Positions 44,537-53,762 are shown, counted from the stretch's first letter. The stretch is DNA of 64,000 nt from Bacillota bacterium (GCA_023398375.1 JAEWSH010000054.1:1-64000), one strand, 5' to 3'. Program-made: numbers and translations. The notes: generated by a model from the sequence alone, not told the origin.

Positions 44537-44684
44537 ATAGCAGTTCCTCTTTTATTTTATTTTGTGCTCACCATTACACGTTTTATCATAGTATATTTAT
44601 TCTTTTCTGCCAATTAAATTTAAGTTTTTAACAGATAAATTTGAGTTGTGAAAAGCGCGCTTTGTGAGTTTCTATCATTTACTA

Positions 44685-44712
44685 TAAATTATCTGAATAG
44701 ATTTACCGATAT
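44685..44712 (+). promoter_or_regulatory. Sigma-28 (SigD)-like promoter
   Basis: TAAA (44685-44688), a 16-base spacer, then ACCGATAT (44705-44712) fits the flagellar sigma consensus TAAA-N14-16-GCCGATAA except at the first and last base of the -10. It lies 73 bases upstream of the start at 44785. A TATAAT at 44754-44759 is less well placed. Confidence 0.6.
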
Positions 44713-44784
44713 ATACAGCAGATAGAGAACAAGGACGTACTTTTATCAGATACTATAATTTTTTTTAGCCAAGGAGGGTTTCTT

Positions 44785-45393
44785 ATGAACGTAAATGGAA
44801 TTACCAGTAATACTAACGCAGCAGATTATTCAAACAAATCTTCTGCAACATCAAAACAGACGAAAGATACAACCACAAAAACTGATTCTGCAAATACAAC
44901 CGGTGTCATTTATGAACCGTCAAAAGACAGTACCGAAGCTACATCCAAACAGAATGCGGCGATTGTTGCACAGTTAAAAGCAGATTCTGAACAGAGAGCT
45001 GCCCAATTGCAATCACTTGTTCAACAGATGCTTAGTAAACAAGGCGATCGTTACGGACAAGCCACTGATATGTGGAAATTTTTAGCAAGCGGCAACTATA
45101 CTGTAGATGCTGCAACCAAGGCACAGGCGCAGGCTGATATTGCTGAAGATGGATACTGGGGCGTTAATAAAACATCCGATCGTATTCTTGATTTTGCAAA
45201 GGCTTTATCTGGTGGCGATCCTGAAAAAATGGAAGAAATGCGTGAAGCGTTTGAAAAGGGATTCAAGGAAGCCACAAGCGCCTGGGGAAAAGATCTTCCA
45301 AGCATTTCAAAAAGTACTTATGATGCCGTTATGGATAAATTTGATAAATATGCGGAAGAAAATAAAGCAGCTTCATCAGAAACTACTAGTTAA
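44785..45393 (+). CDS. Possible motility-linked protein of unknown function
   Basis: 202 residues, translated from AAGGAGGG. The first ~55 residues are low-complexity Ser/Thr/Asn. Then come a helical Gln-rich stretch (IVAQLKADSEQRAAQLQSLVQQML) and a C-terminal region (TSDRILDFAKALSGGDPEKMEEMREAFEKGFKEATSAWGKDLPSISKSTYDAVMDKFDKYAE) that resembles the DUF5610-type end of proteins seen near motility genes. There is no signal peptide. A sigma-28-like promoter upstream supports a link to flagellar regulation. Function is not known. Confidence 0.72.
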   Translation: MNVNGITSNTNAADYSNKSSATSKQTKDTTTKTDSANTTGVIYEPSKDSTEATSKQNAAIVAQLKADSEQRAAQLQSLVQQMLSKQGDRYGQATDMWKFLASGNYTVDAATKAQAQADIAEDGYWGVNKTSDRILDFAKALSGGDPEKMEEMREAFEKGFKEATSAWGKDLPSISKSTYDAVMDKFDKYAEENKAASSETTS

Positions 45394-45616
45394 TTGAGTT
45401 CGTCAATTTGCACAATTTAGGTTATTAAAAATTGATACACAACATAGTTCATTCGCAACACGCTCTCGCTTGGATTCAGCTCCAATGGTACATAAGAGCA
45501 TAAAATACATGCTCTAAGTACCAGCAGCTTCATACAGTTGCTCAACAAACTATGTTTTGTATCAATTATTTTTTTGCAAATATATGTGCAAATTGACGAA
45601 GCCAAGTTCTATGATA
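45388..45616. repeat. Fold-back element A: inverted repeat with 32-base dispersed arm
   Basis: The left arm ttcgtcaatttgcaca (45399-45414) and right arm tgtgcaaattgacgaa (45585-45600) pair perfectly. The right arm continues through gccaagttctatgata, and 45585-45616 is identical to the reverse complement of 62601-62632. Inside lies a second inverted repeat (aattgatac-caacatagtt near 45429-45448, its complement near 45548-45567) and a hairpin with arms agagcat/atgctct. The element starts within a few bases of the stop at 45391-45393, so it may also terminate that gene. Confidence 0.75.
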
Positions 45617-45708
45617 GGCTTTTGACATTAGAATCCTTATAGGAAAGTTCTAGTCAATGATATTGTCGCACTAAATTTTTAAATATTAATTATTTTTGTA
45701 AAAGTTGA

Positions 45709-45959
45709 ACGGCACCCTCAGAAAACTAGAATGTTTATCACATCAATAACTTAAAAAGAATAGCGTGTGAATTATTATTCCATAAGAGACCGTTTGTCGC
45801 CATCGGCACTTAGGTTGTGGCAGATACATATCTGCCACAACCTTATGTACCGCTATGAGCGACAACCGAGTGCGAACGTGTCTCTGTTGGATAATAATCA
45901 CACGCTATTTTTATAATCCCAAAATGTGATAAACATCACTAACATGTAAAGGGTGCCGT
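45709..45959. repeat. Fold-back element B: 251-bp long inverted repeat
   Basis: The ends acggcaccct (45709-45718) and agggtgccgt (45950-45959) are perfect complements. Long internal stretches also pair, such as tagcgtgtga with tcacacgcta. The centre is a perfect 15-bp hairpin, arms aggttgtggcagata (45812-45826) and tatctgccacaacct (45829-45843). The whole block folds on itself with only minor bulges. No ORF is inside. It may be a MITE-type element or a large structured RNA. Bases 45617-45708 and 45960-46122 hold nothing else I recognise except a GGAGG before 46123. Confidence 0.8.
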
Positions 45960-46122
45960 ACAAGTTAGTATGAGAGCCTCGATGTACGTTATGTGGTATT
46001 TGTTTGTATATTATATTGTATTTTCCAATATTTCTGTAAATTAATGCTTATTAATTTAAATTGACATTCCAATTCAAACATCTTACTATTAATATATATT
46101 TTAATAATAAGGAGGCTTTGTA

Positions 46123-46746
46123 ATGGAAAAATTTGTAATCGCAATAACCAGAACTTGTGGAAGTGGTGCTACAACAATCAGTAAAATGTTGGCCGATCAG
46201 CTTGGTATCGATATGTATGACAGACAGCTGCTTCGTCTCGCTTCCGATGATAGTGGTATTAACGAAGCTCTTTTTACCCAGGCTGATGAACATATTAAAA
46301 ACAGTATGTTATATCGTATTTCAAAAAAAGTATATAGCGGAGAACTCATACCTCCTGAAAGCGATGACTTTACTTCAAATGACAATCTGTTTAACTATCA
46401 GGCAAAGGTCTTAAAAGAATTGGCCGAACGTGAGTCTTATATTTGCATTGGACGCGCAGCTGATTACATTCTGCGTGATAAACCAAATGTATTAAAGATC
46501 TTCATTTACGCACCAAGAGACAGATGTATTGAAAAAGAAATGGAGCGCCTCGGTATGAGCCGTAAAGAAGCAGAAAAACACGTAGCCAAAACCGATCGCT
46601 ATAGAAGCGAATACTACAAATACCATACTGGCAGAGAATGGATCACGCCTTATAACTATGACCTTTGTCTAAACACAGGCGAATTAACTTACGAACAGTG
46701 CGTAGCGATTATTACATACTATTTACAGACCAAATTTATGCTCTGA
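46123..46746 (+). CDS. Cytidylate-kinase-like protein
   Basis: 207 residues. P-loop variant AITRTCGSGATTISKMLADQLG; then YDRQLLRLASDDSGI, IGRAADYILRDKPNVLKIFIYAPRDRCIEKEMERL and TDRYRSEYYKYHTG. This is the cytidylate kinase-like (AAA_26) family, which is distinct from housekeeping Cmk. Residue spacing fits nucleotide binding. The substrate is not established. It starts behind AAGGAGG and is upstream of the liv cluster, but separated from it by a terminator-like hairpin. Confidence 0.83.
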   Translation: MEKFVIAITRTCGSGATTISKMLADQLGIDMYDRQLLRLASDDSGINEALFTQADEHIKNSMLYRISKKVYSGELIPPESDDFTSNDNLFNYQAKVLKELAERESYICIGRAADYILRDKPNVLKIFIYAPRDRCIEKEMERLGMSRKEAEKHVAKTDRYRSEYYKYHTGREWITPYNYDLCLNTGELTYEQCVAIITYYLQTKFML

Positions 46747-46878
46747 TGTACGTGCGTTATTTTGTATATTTCAGACAACATAGTGCTCATTTTACAAAAT
46801 TTTATTTTTTTATATAGAAAGTAGTTGCATTTTCAGAAAACATTATTTATAATACGTTTCATAAGTAAAGAAACAAAA

Positions 46879-46912
46879 GGGTTTCATCACCAAGTGATGG
46901 AGCCCTATTTTT
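46879..46912 (+). terminator. Terminator upstream of livJ
   Basis: gggtttcatcac-caa-gtgatggagccc forms a 12-bp stem with two G-U-type positions, followed by TATTTTTA. It ends the kinase-like gene or acts as a leader attenuator of livJ. Confidence 0.65.
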
Positions 46913-46971
46913 ATGAATCGATATCTATATTTGTTTCTTTAAAACATAATTTTATAAGAGGAGGAAATATT

Positions 46972-48195
46972 ATGAAGAAAAAATTATTATCCATGGTACT
47001 TGCATCCGCAATGGTTGCAACCTGCTTAACCGGATGCGGTTCAAGCACGACCGCTTCTACATCAGAAACAGCACCTGCAGATACATCTGCTACAGAGGCT
47101 GCTACAGAAGCAGGAACAGAAACTGCTGCTGCAAGCGGTGACACAATCAATATTGGTGTTGTTGCTCCTTTAACAGGTTCATGGGCTTTGTTCGGTCAAT
47201 CCGGTAAAAACTCAGCAGAACTTGCAGTAAAAGAAATTAACGAAGCCGGCGGTGTTTTAGGTAAAGAACTAAAGATTGTTGAAACAGTAGATGATAAAGG
47301 TGATTCAACAGAAGCCGTTAACTGCTACAACAGATTAACCTCTGAAAATGTATGTGCAGTAGTCGGTACATTTGCATCCTCCTGCTCGATTCCAATGGCA
47401 GAAAGAGCACAGGAAGATGGCATGTTATTGATTTCTCCATCTGCTACAAACGCAAAATTGACATTAGTCGGTGACCACATTTTTAGAGCATGTTTTATTG
47501 ACCCAATTCAGGGACCTACAATGGCAAAATTTGCATATGACCAAGGTGCTAAAAAAGCAGCTATCATCTATGCAAAAGATGATGATTATTCAAATGGTCT
47601 ATATGAAACGATTTCTGAAGCATGGGCTGGTTACGATGGCGCTGAGTTAGTTTACACAGGTGAATGTACTTCAAAAGATGCTGACTTCACAGCACAGGTA
47701 TCACAAGTAGTTGCATCCGGTGCTGAAGTTCTCTTCTATCCTTTCATGCTCGATACAGTTCCTCTTGTTGTTCAACAAGCCAGAGAAGCTGGATTTGAAG
47801 GAATGATCGTTGGTGGTGACGGTTGGGATGGTTCTGATACGACCGGTATTGAAGATTACTTTAACAATACTTTCTACACAAATCACTACGCTCCGGAAGA
47901 TCCTGCAGAAGTTGTGCAAAATTACGTTGCTGCTTATAAAGAAGCTTATGGGGAAGACAGCTTGACATCTATCGGTGCTTGCTACTATGATGCTGTTAAA
48001 ATGGTGGCTCAGGCAATCGAAAGTGCTGGTTCAGCAGATACAGAAGCAATCGTAAAAGCAATGACAGGCATGAGTTTTGAAGGTGTTACGGGTTCCTTCA
48101 CACTGGATGAAAATGGTGATCCTAAGAAACCTATTACATTTGTTGAATTTGTCGATGGTGTTCCAACATGGAAAGCAAATGTTGCAGCTGAATAA
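46972..48195 (+). CDS. livJ: Branched-chain amino acid ABC binding lipoprotein
   Basis: The start at 46972 (MKKKLLSMVLA) follows GAGGAGG; a longer frame only reads the leader. ~407 residues: lipobox LTGCG, low-complexity linker, then the Leu/Ile/Val-binding fold (INIGVVAPLTGSWALFGQSGKNSAELAVKEINEAGGVLG; FASSCSIPMAERAQE; IYAKDDDYSNG). First gene of livJHMGF. Confidence 0.94.
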   Translation: MKKKLLSMVLASAMVATCLTGCGSSTTASTSETAPADTSATEAATEAGTETAAASGDTINIGVVAPLTGSWALFGQSGKNSAELAVKEINEAGGVLGKELKIVETVDDKGDSTEAVNCYNRLTSENVCAVVGTFASSCSIPMAERAQEDGMLLISPSATNAKLTLVGDHIFRACFIDPIQGPTMAKFAYDQGAKKAAIIYAKDDDYSNGLYETISEAWAGYDGAELVYTGECTSKDADFTAQVSQVVASGAEVLFYPFMLDTVPLVVQQAREAGFEGMIVGGDGWDGSDTTGIEDYFNNTFYTNHYAPEDPAEVVQNYVAAYKEAYGEDSLTSIGACYYDAVKMVAQAIESAGSADTEAIVKAMTGMSFEGVTGSFTLDENGDPKKPITFVEFVDGVPTWKANVAAE

Positions 48196-48220
48196 AGCGG
48201 ACAAAACAAAATTCCTATAG

Positions 48221-48259
48221 AAATGAGGCATAGAAGCCCATATCTTCTGTGCCTCATTT
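48221..48259 (+). terminator. Intercistronic hairpin between livJ and livH
   Basis: A 16-bp stem (aaatgaggcatagaag with cttctgtgcctcattt, one wobble) with a 7-base loop, then AGTTTTAC. As in the sugar operon, it follows the binding-protein gene and should favour binding protein over membrane subunits. Confidence 0.7.
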
Positions 48260-48306
48260 AGTTTTACAATATAAACTAAACTATTTCAGAAAGGAAGGTG
48301 GCTACC

Positions 48307-49194
48307 TTGTCACTCTTTATTCAAAGTATTGTAAATGGACTGAATCAAGGCGCTGTCTATGCACTTGTTGCCTTGGGATATACAATGGTATACGGTATTA
48401 TCCGTATGATTAACTTCGCACATGGTGACTTCATCATGGTCGGCAGTTATACTTTATTTTATACCATACCACTTATGGTCCATGCCGGAATGCCTGCATG
48501 GTTATCTGTCTTCATAGCTATTATCGTCTGTGTTATTGTTGGCGTTCTCGTGGAAAAAATCGCTTATAAACCAGTACGTAATGCGGGTTCCATATCTGCA
48601 TTGATTACCGCTCTTGCTATGAGTTTATTTTTAGAAAATTTAGCCCTCGTATTATTTGGTGCGAATCCAAAATCAGTACCTGCTGTTTTTAATCTTCCGA
48701 TGATCGATGTTCTCGGTGCAAAATTGCAGTCCAAATATTTGATTACACTAGCAATTGGAATTATTATGATGATTGCCCTTCAAGTCTTTGTAAAGAAGAC
48801 AAAACTCGGAAAATCAATGCGTGCAGTTCCTGAAGATAAAGTAGCATCCACACTTGTTGGGATTAATGTAAATAAAATTATTACTATCACTTTTGCCATT
48901 GGCTCCGGTCTCGCTGCCGTTGCTGCCCTTATGTATTGCTCAACCTATCCGAGAGCAACCACTGAGATGGGATGTATGCTTGGCATCAAGGCATTTATTG
49001 CTGCAGTTCTTGGTGGTATCGGAAGTATTCCAGGTGCTATGCTTGGTGGTATTATCGTAGGATTGCTTGAAATTTTTGTAAAAGTATATATTGCTCCAGG
49101 CTGGTATGAAGCTATTACTTACGGTATCTTAATCGTAGTATTGTTAGTAAAACCTACTGGTATCTTAGGTAAAAATGTCGGTGAGAAAGTGTAG
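48307..49194 (+). CDS. livH: Branched-chain amino acid ABC permease LivH
   Basis: The start is probably the TTG at 48307 (LSLFIQSIVNGLNQGAVYALVALGYTMVYGIIRMINFAHGD), because AAGGAAGG sits nine bases upstream. The in-frame GTG at 48298 overlaps that site. ~295 residues, eight or so membrane helices, with the family motif GIIRMINFAHGDFIMVG and AAVLGGIGSIPGAMLGG. Confidence 0.93.
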   Translation: MSLFIQSIVNGLNQGAVYALVALGYTMVYGIIRMINFAHGDFIMVGSYTLFYTIPLMVHAGMPAWLSVFIAIIVCVIVGVLVEKIAYKPVRNAGSISALITALAMSLFLENLALVLFGANPKSVPAVFNLPMIDVLGAKLQSKYLITLAIGIIMMIALQVFVKKTKLGKSMRAVPEDKVASTLVGINVNKIITITFAIGSGLAAVAALMYCSTYPRATTEMGCMLGIKAFIAAVLGGIGSIPGAMLGGIIVGLLEIFVKVYIAPGWYEAITYGILIVVLLVKPTGILGKNVGEKV

Positions 49195-49204
49195 GTGAGC
49201 GGAT

Positions 49205-50209
49205 ATGCCAAAAGAGAAAAAAATATCATATATCATTAATTTAATTGGAACCATTCTCCTATTTGGAGTTTTGTGCTTTGTATTTGACGGAAATATTCTT
49301 GGTAGTAAAACAAGCTATCTTAAAGGTATCATCATTATGTGTATGATTACCGTTATCATGGTCTGCTCTCTTAATCTGATCACAGGTTTCATGGGCGAAT
49401 TTTCACTTGGTCATGCGGGATTTATGTCCATAGGTGCCTATGCAGGAGCCATTACAACAATTGCAATCCATGAATCCGGTATTGTGTTACCACCATTTAT
49501 ACTTTTCTTGATCGCTATTCTAGTTGGAGGTGTCGTTACTGCCATTTGCGGTGTTCTGGTCGGCATTCCGGCTTTACGACTACGCGGCGATTATCTTGCC
49601 ATCGTTACCGTAGCTGTAGCCGAAATTGTACGTGTAGCATTCACAAATTTTCAGATTACCGGCGGCGGTAAAACATTAAGCGGTATCAGTAAAGTATCCG
49701 ATTTCCATTATGTATACATTACAGCAGCCGTATCGGTCACTATTATGTACATGTACATTCGTTCCAGATTTGGGCGTGTGGTTACTGCTATTCGAGAGGA
49801 TTACATCGCAGCAAGTGCTTCCGGTATCAATGTTACTTATTATAAGGTATTGACGTTTGCTATTTCTGCTTTCTTTGCAGGTGTTGCCGGTGCTATTTAC
49901 GCACACTACATTACATCTTTGATTCCTACAAAATTCAGCTTCATGTACTCCTCAGAATTTTTAACTATGGTCATCCTTGGTGGTTCCGGCTCTCTGACAG
50001 GTTCTATCATTGGCGGTTCTATTCTTTCAGCACTACCTGAAGCACTACGTAGTTTTCAATCTTACCGTATGTTAATGTATTCTATTGTATTAGTACTCGT
50101 TATGATCTTCAAACCAAGCGGTCTGTTCGGTACTTACGAATTTTCCCTAACAAGAGTACTGAAAAAAATATTTGCTAAAAAGGACAAAGGAGGGATAGAT
50201 CATGAGTAA
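49205..50209 (+). CDS. livM: Branched-chain amino acid ABC permease LivM
   Basis: 334 residues, about ten membrane helices, with LNLITGFMGEFSLGHAGFMSIGAYAGA and the loop AIREDYIAASASGINVTYYKVLTFAISAFFAGVAGA typical of LivM. It lies ten bases after livH and overlaps livG by 8 bases. It forms the membrane channel with LivH. Confidence 0.94.
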   Translation: MPKEKKISYIINLIGTILLFGVLCFVFDGNILGSKTSYLKGIIIMCMITVIMVCSLNLITGFMGEFSLGHAGFMSIGAYAGAITTIAIHESGIVLPPFILFLIAILVGGVVTAICGVLVGIPALRLRGDYLAIVTVAVAEIVRVAFTNFQITGGGKTLSGISKVSDFHYVYITAAVSVTIMYMYIRSRFGRVVTAIREDYIAASASGINVTYYKVLTFAISAFFAGVAGAIYAHYITSLIPTKFSFMYSSEFLTMVILGGSGSLTGSIIGGSILSALPEALRSFQSYRMLMYSIVLVLVMIFKPSGLFGTYEFSLTRVLKKIFAKKDKGGIDHE

Positions 50210-50984
50210 GGAAGAAACTCCAATCTTGGAAGCAAAAGGCTTAGGAATTCAATTCGGCGGTCTGAAAGCTGTTAATAATTTTAATATTTCCATCGGAAAA
50301 AGTGAATTAGTTGGTCTCATCGGACCTAATGGTGCGGGAAAAACAACAGTATTTAACCTTTTAACGGGTGTATATCAGGCAACAGAAGGAACTTATTATT
50401 TAAACGGCGAAAAAATGAACGGCAAGCAATCTTATCAGGTCGTAAGTGCCGGAATTGCCAGAACATTTCAAAATATTCGTCTTTTTAAGAAAATGTCCGT
50501 ACTCGATAATGTAAAAATCGCATTTAATAAAAATATGAAATATAGTCTTCTATCTGCTATTTTCCGTGGTCCAGGATACTGGAAGGAGGAATCACAGATC
50601 GATGCCAAAGCAAGAGAATTGCTCTCCCTTTTTCATCTGGAAGACTTGGCGGACTCTGCTGCTCAAAATCTCCCTTATGGACAACAACGTAAATTAGAGA
50701 TTGCCAGAGCTTTGGCAACTGATATGAAAGTACTTCTTTTAGATGAGCCTGCTGCAGGCATGAACCCTACAGAAACAGCAGAACTTCTTGAATCTATCAA
50801 TTTAATTCGTGAGAAATTTAATATTTCTATCCTGCTGATTGAACATGACATGAGTCTGGTCATGAAAGTATGTGAAAGAATTGTTGTTCTCAATTACGGA
50901 GAGATTCTTGCTACAGGTACTGCACAGGAAATCTCACAAAATCCAAAAGTAATCGCTGCTTACTTAGGCGATGAGGAGGTGTAG
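50202..50984 (+). CDS. livG: Branched-chain amino acid ABC ATPase LivG
   Basis: 260 residues. Walker A GPNGAGKTTVFN, the LivG-type insertion around GIARTFQNIRLFKKMSVLDNV, the signature region NLPYGQQRKLEIARALA, Walker B VLLLDEPAAGMNP, and switch His in LLIEHDMSLVMKV. It powers uptake together with LivF. Confidence 0.95.
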   Translation: MSKEETPILEAKGLGIQFGGLKAVNNFNISIGKSELVGLIGPNGAGKTTVFNLLTGVYQATEGTYYLNGEKMNGKQSYQVVSAGIARTFQNIRLFKKMSVLDNVKIAFNKNMKYSLLSAIFRGPGYWKEESQIDAKARELLSLFHLEDLADSAAQNLPYGQQRKLEIARALATDMKVLLLDEPAAGMNPTETAELLESINLIREKFNISILLIEHDMSLVMKVCERIVVLNYGEILATGTAQEISQNPKVIAAYLGDEEV

Positions 50985-50987
50985 TTC

Positions 50988-51692
50988 ATGTTAACAGTAA
51001 AAGATCTTAATGTATCCTATGGAGCCATTCATGCTATTCATGATGTCTCTCTTAACGTCAATGAAGGGGAAATCGTAACATTGATCGGTGCCAACGGTGC
51101 CGGCAAGACTACGATTCTTCACACCATTACAGGTCTGCACAAAGCCACCAGCGGTTCCGTCATGCTTGGCAATATTGATATTTTAAAGACAGAACCAAGT
51201 AACATTATTACCCATGGAATGGCACATGTCCCGGAAGGACGTCATGTATTCGCAGGCATGACTGTTGAAGAAAACTTAGAAATGGGAGCCTATATTCATA
51301 ATAATAGAGACCAGATCCAGTCTGATATGAAAGATGTGTATCAACGATTTCCAAGATTAAAAGAGCGTTGCAAACAGTTAGCAGGTACCTTATCAGGAGG
51401 AGAACAGCAAATGCTGGCTGTCGGCCGTGCATTGATGTCAAAACCAAAAATTCTTCTGATGGATGAACCTTCTATGGGCCTTTCCCCTATTCTTGTTGCT
51501 GAAATATTCAATATTATCAAGGAAGTTCATAGTCAGGGAATTACCATTTTATTAGTGGAGCAAAATGCGAAGATGGCCTTGTCCATTGCTGACCGCGCAT
51601 ATGTCCTGGAAACCGGACGCATTAAAATGTCTGGCAGTGCAAAGGAACTCCTCTCTAATGATGAAGTTCGTAAAGCATATCTTGGTGTTTAG
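50988..51692 (+). CDS. livF: Branched-chain amino acid ABC ATPase LivF
   Basis: 234 residues. Walker A GANGAGKTTILH, signature LSGGEQQMLAVGRALM, Walker B ILLMDEPSMGLSP, and switch motif LLVEQNAKMALSIADRAYVLETGRI. It follows livG by three bases and is the last gene of the operon before a strong terminator. Confidence 0.95.
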   Translation: MLTVKDLNVSYGAIHAIHDVSLNVNEGEIVTLIGANGAGKTTILHTITGLHKATSGSVMLGNIDILKTEPSNIITHGMAHVPEGRHVFAGMTVEENLEMGAYIHNNRDQIQSDMKDVYQRFPRLKERCKQLAGTLSGGEQQMLAVGRALMSKPKILLMDEPSMGLSPILVAEIFNIIKEVHSQGITILLVEQNAKMALSIADRAYVLETGRIKMSGSAKELLSNDEVRKAYLGV

Positions 51693-51703
51693 TTTTTTAC
51701 AGA

Positions 51704-51746
51704 AGAAATGTGCCGCAAAAACTTTAACGTTTTCGTAGCACATTTC
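51704..51746. terminator. Bidirectional terminator after livF
   Basis: agaaatgtgc and gcacatttct form a 10-bp outer stem with an inner aaaac/gtttt stem, followed by T's in both directions. It separates the liv operon from the convergent sporulation gene. Confidence 0.8.
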
Positions 51747-51756
51747 TTTTATGGTA

Positions 51757-53337
51757 TTATGCACTTAATGTTTTTACGAGTATTAATTTATCCCCTGGTC
51801 GAATAAGATCAGATGTCAAATTATTTAATTCTTTAATTTGTTCCACTGACATATAATATTTTTTACCGATCTGCCATAGAGTATCCCCCTCTTTTACAAC
51901 ATACACTACAATTCCGGGCAGATCCTGCAAGCGGTCAATATCCAAATCTCTGATCTGTATTTCTTTAATAATATCTTCATCCAATTGTTTAAATACTACT
52001 GCTGCAACATGCAAGTCTGCCTTAACATCAAGTTCTTCACTATCTACCATACTAACATTCATTTGCTCTATGTCTACTTGAACGTGCTTCTCAGAGTCCT
52101 CACTCAGATTTGGTACTTCAATCGTGTGTACAAATGGTATGTTTCCCTCAACAGACGAAAACGGTATTTGATCATCATTGGTGATATATAGTACCTTGAT
52201 AGCTGCGTTGCCTTTTAACTCAATGCCATTTTCGACAGCCTGCATCTCATCGATCTGTACCTGCCCATCACTATGACATATTTGAAGAATTCTTTCATTT
52301 CCGGAATTCAATTTTATATGATCTGCTATTGAAAATTTACCGCTGTTCCTTATAAGAAGATTCTTGTAGTGTCCTTTTTGCATGACTGCATTTACTTCGT
52401 TTTGTAAACCATAAACATCCGATAGAATATCTACATTTTCTTGTTCATATAGTTTAATTTGCAGCTCTAATGGTAATTCAATGCCAATGACTCTTTCTTC
52501 TCCATCAAAGTCCGGACGTACATCCACATCTATATGCGAAATGCTATAGCTGATATCTGGAATATATCCCTCTTCACATCCATGACATTCTATAACGCCA
52601 CTGATCGGGATCGTAGTTGCATACCATCTGATTGGTTGTTCTTCACCTTCTCCTTCATATAGAAAGAAAACTCTCATCTCGCCCTGCAAAGACAATTTTT
52701 CGTCCAAAGACTTAAATTCTGTAATATTTACATCGATATTCTGCCAAAGAATCTCAAAAATATTTGGTAGTTCCTGCGGAAGCTGAATTTCTTCTTTGAC
52801 ACGAAATACATCTTTTTTTTGTATCGCAAGCTCGGAAATTTCTATTCTTTTTTTACGATATTCTATTGGCATCTGCTCTAATCCATTCTCATTACGAATT
52901 ACATCTACGGAAGTCTCTTCATCTGCAATCTCATCCACATAAGCCTGCAATGTCACCACCGCCTGCGCACTTATTTTTCTTGAATTAATGAGACCTACCG
53001 TCAGGTCCTCAAGCTCTGTTTTCACATTGACAGAATCTCCGTTTTTCAGACCTTCCATATAGACTTGTTCCTGAAATGGTATTATTCCATCCAGCACCCT
53101 GATTTTCCTTCCTTCTTCATTCGTAATATATAAACAGAAAAATTCCAGCCTGCCGTTGATTTGTGCACGATCCGAGCTCGTCTTTATTTCATCTATCTGA
53201 ATCCTTCCCTTATCATACACAATGCGTTCTACATCTGGTTTGTTATCGGATACATTCATATCATCTTCTAAGGTAATCTGTGTTGTAGCTCTGGATCGAA
53301 TACGATCCATATGTATATTTTTTTTAATTAACTCCAT
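51757..53337 (-). CDS. sipL: SipL-like spore coat morphogenesis protein
   Basis: The start at 53337 (MELIKKNIHMDRIRS) follows GGGAGG. 526 residues: repeated SPOCS/DUF3794 domains (VSDNKPDVERIVYDKGRIQIDE... repeated later as ERILQICHSDGQVQIDEMQAVENG) and a C-terminal LysM (YVVKEGDTLWQIGKKYYMSVEQIKELNNLTSDLIRPGDKLILVK). Clostridial SipL has this layout and binds SpoIVA through LysM to localise the coat around the forespore. It would be made in the mother cell. A sigma-E promoter was not located. Confidence 0.85.
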   Translation of the reverse strand: MELIKKNIHMDRIRSRATTQITLEDDMNVSDNKPDVERIVYDKGRIQIDEIKTSSDRAQINGRLEFFCLYITNEEGRKIRVLDGIIPFQEQVYMEGLKNGDSVNVKTELEDLTVGLINSRKISAQAVVTLQAYVDEIADEETSVDVIRNENGLEQMPIEYRKKRIEISELAIQKKDVFRVKEEIQLPQELPNIFEILWQNIDVNITEFKSLDEKLSLQGEMRVFFLYEGEGEEQPIRWYATTIPISGVIECHGCEEGYIPDISYSISHIDVDVRPDFDGEERVIGIELPLELQIKLYEQENVDILSDVYGLQNEVNAVMQKGHYKNLLIRNSGKFSIADHIKLNSGNERILQICHSDGQVQIDEMQAVENGIELKGNAAIKVLYITNDDQIPFSSVEGNIPFVHTIEVPNLSEDSEKHVQVDIEQMNVSMVDSEELDVKADLHVAAVVFKQLDEDIIKEIQIRDLDIDRLQDLPGIVVYVVKEGDTLWQIGKKYYMSVEQIKELNNLTSDLIRPGDKLILVKTLSA

Positions 53338-53463
53338 AAAAAACCTCCCTAACAACTTTACTTCATTGTATTCTTAGGGAGATGATTTTATTCATATATT
53401 GCATGTATTTTCTTACATGTTATTTTGGGGAACAACAAGAAAATAGCGTGTTTTAACCTCCTT

Positions 53464-53760
53464 TTAAAAGAAGTTCAGGAACAAAGCCAGAACAACAATC
53501 CCAAGTATCATCAGTACCCAAAAGGCACTGATTGCCGTAGAAATAATATTTATGGCACTACGGCTTTCGCTGCTCCGTACACAGATAACGGAAAGACACA
53601 GAGCCACAAGAACAAATATGATATTTGCCCCCGCCAAAAGACTGCGTACCCCATCTGAAAGAGTAATTTTGAGTAGCGTTAAAATAACTGTTGCCAGTGG
53701 CAAGGCACTAACGACCAGAGCCGCCACACTTAATTTTTGAAGTTTTTTGTTATCCATCAT
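53464..53760 (-). CDS. Three-TM membrane protein of the immunity operon
   Basis: The longer frame overlaps the preceding permease. GAGG precedes ATG at 53760 (or 53757). ~98 residues with three hydrophobic segments (LSVAALVVSALPLATVILTLL, LLAGANIIFVLVALCLSVICV, STAISAFWVLMILGIVVLALFLNFF). No named family. It follows the LanG-type permease immediately, so it may be an accessory immunity protein. Confidence 0.7.
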   Translation of the reverse strand: MMDNKKLQKLSVAALVVSALPLATVILTLLKITLSDGVRSLLAGANIIFVLVALCLSVICVRSSESRSAINIISTAISAFWVLMILGIVVLALFLNFF

Positions 53761-53762
53761 AT

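Noticed and set aside
45417..45605. Minus-strand ORF inside the fold-back element
   Set aside because: It lies wholly within inverted repeats; its composition reflects the repeat and no ribosome site precedes it.
46825..46971. N-terminal extension of LivJ
   Set aside because: It reads through the leader hairpin; the ATG at 46972 has a strong GAGGAGG site and lipoprotein signal.
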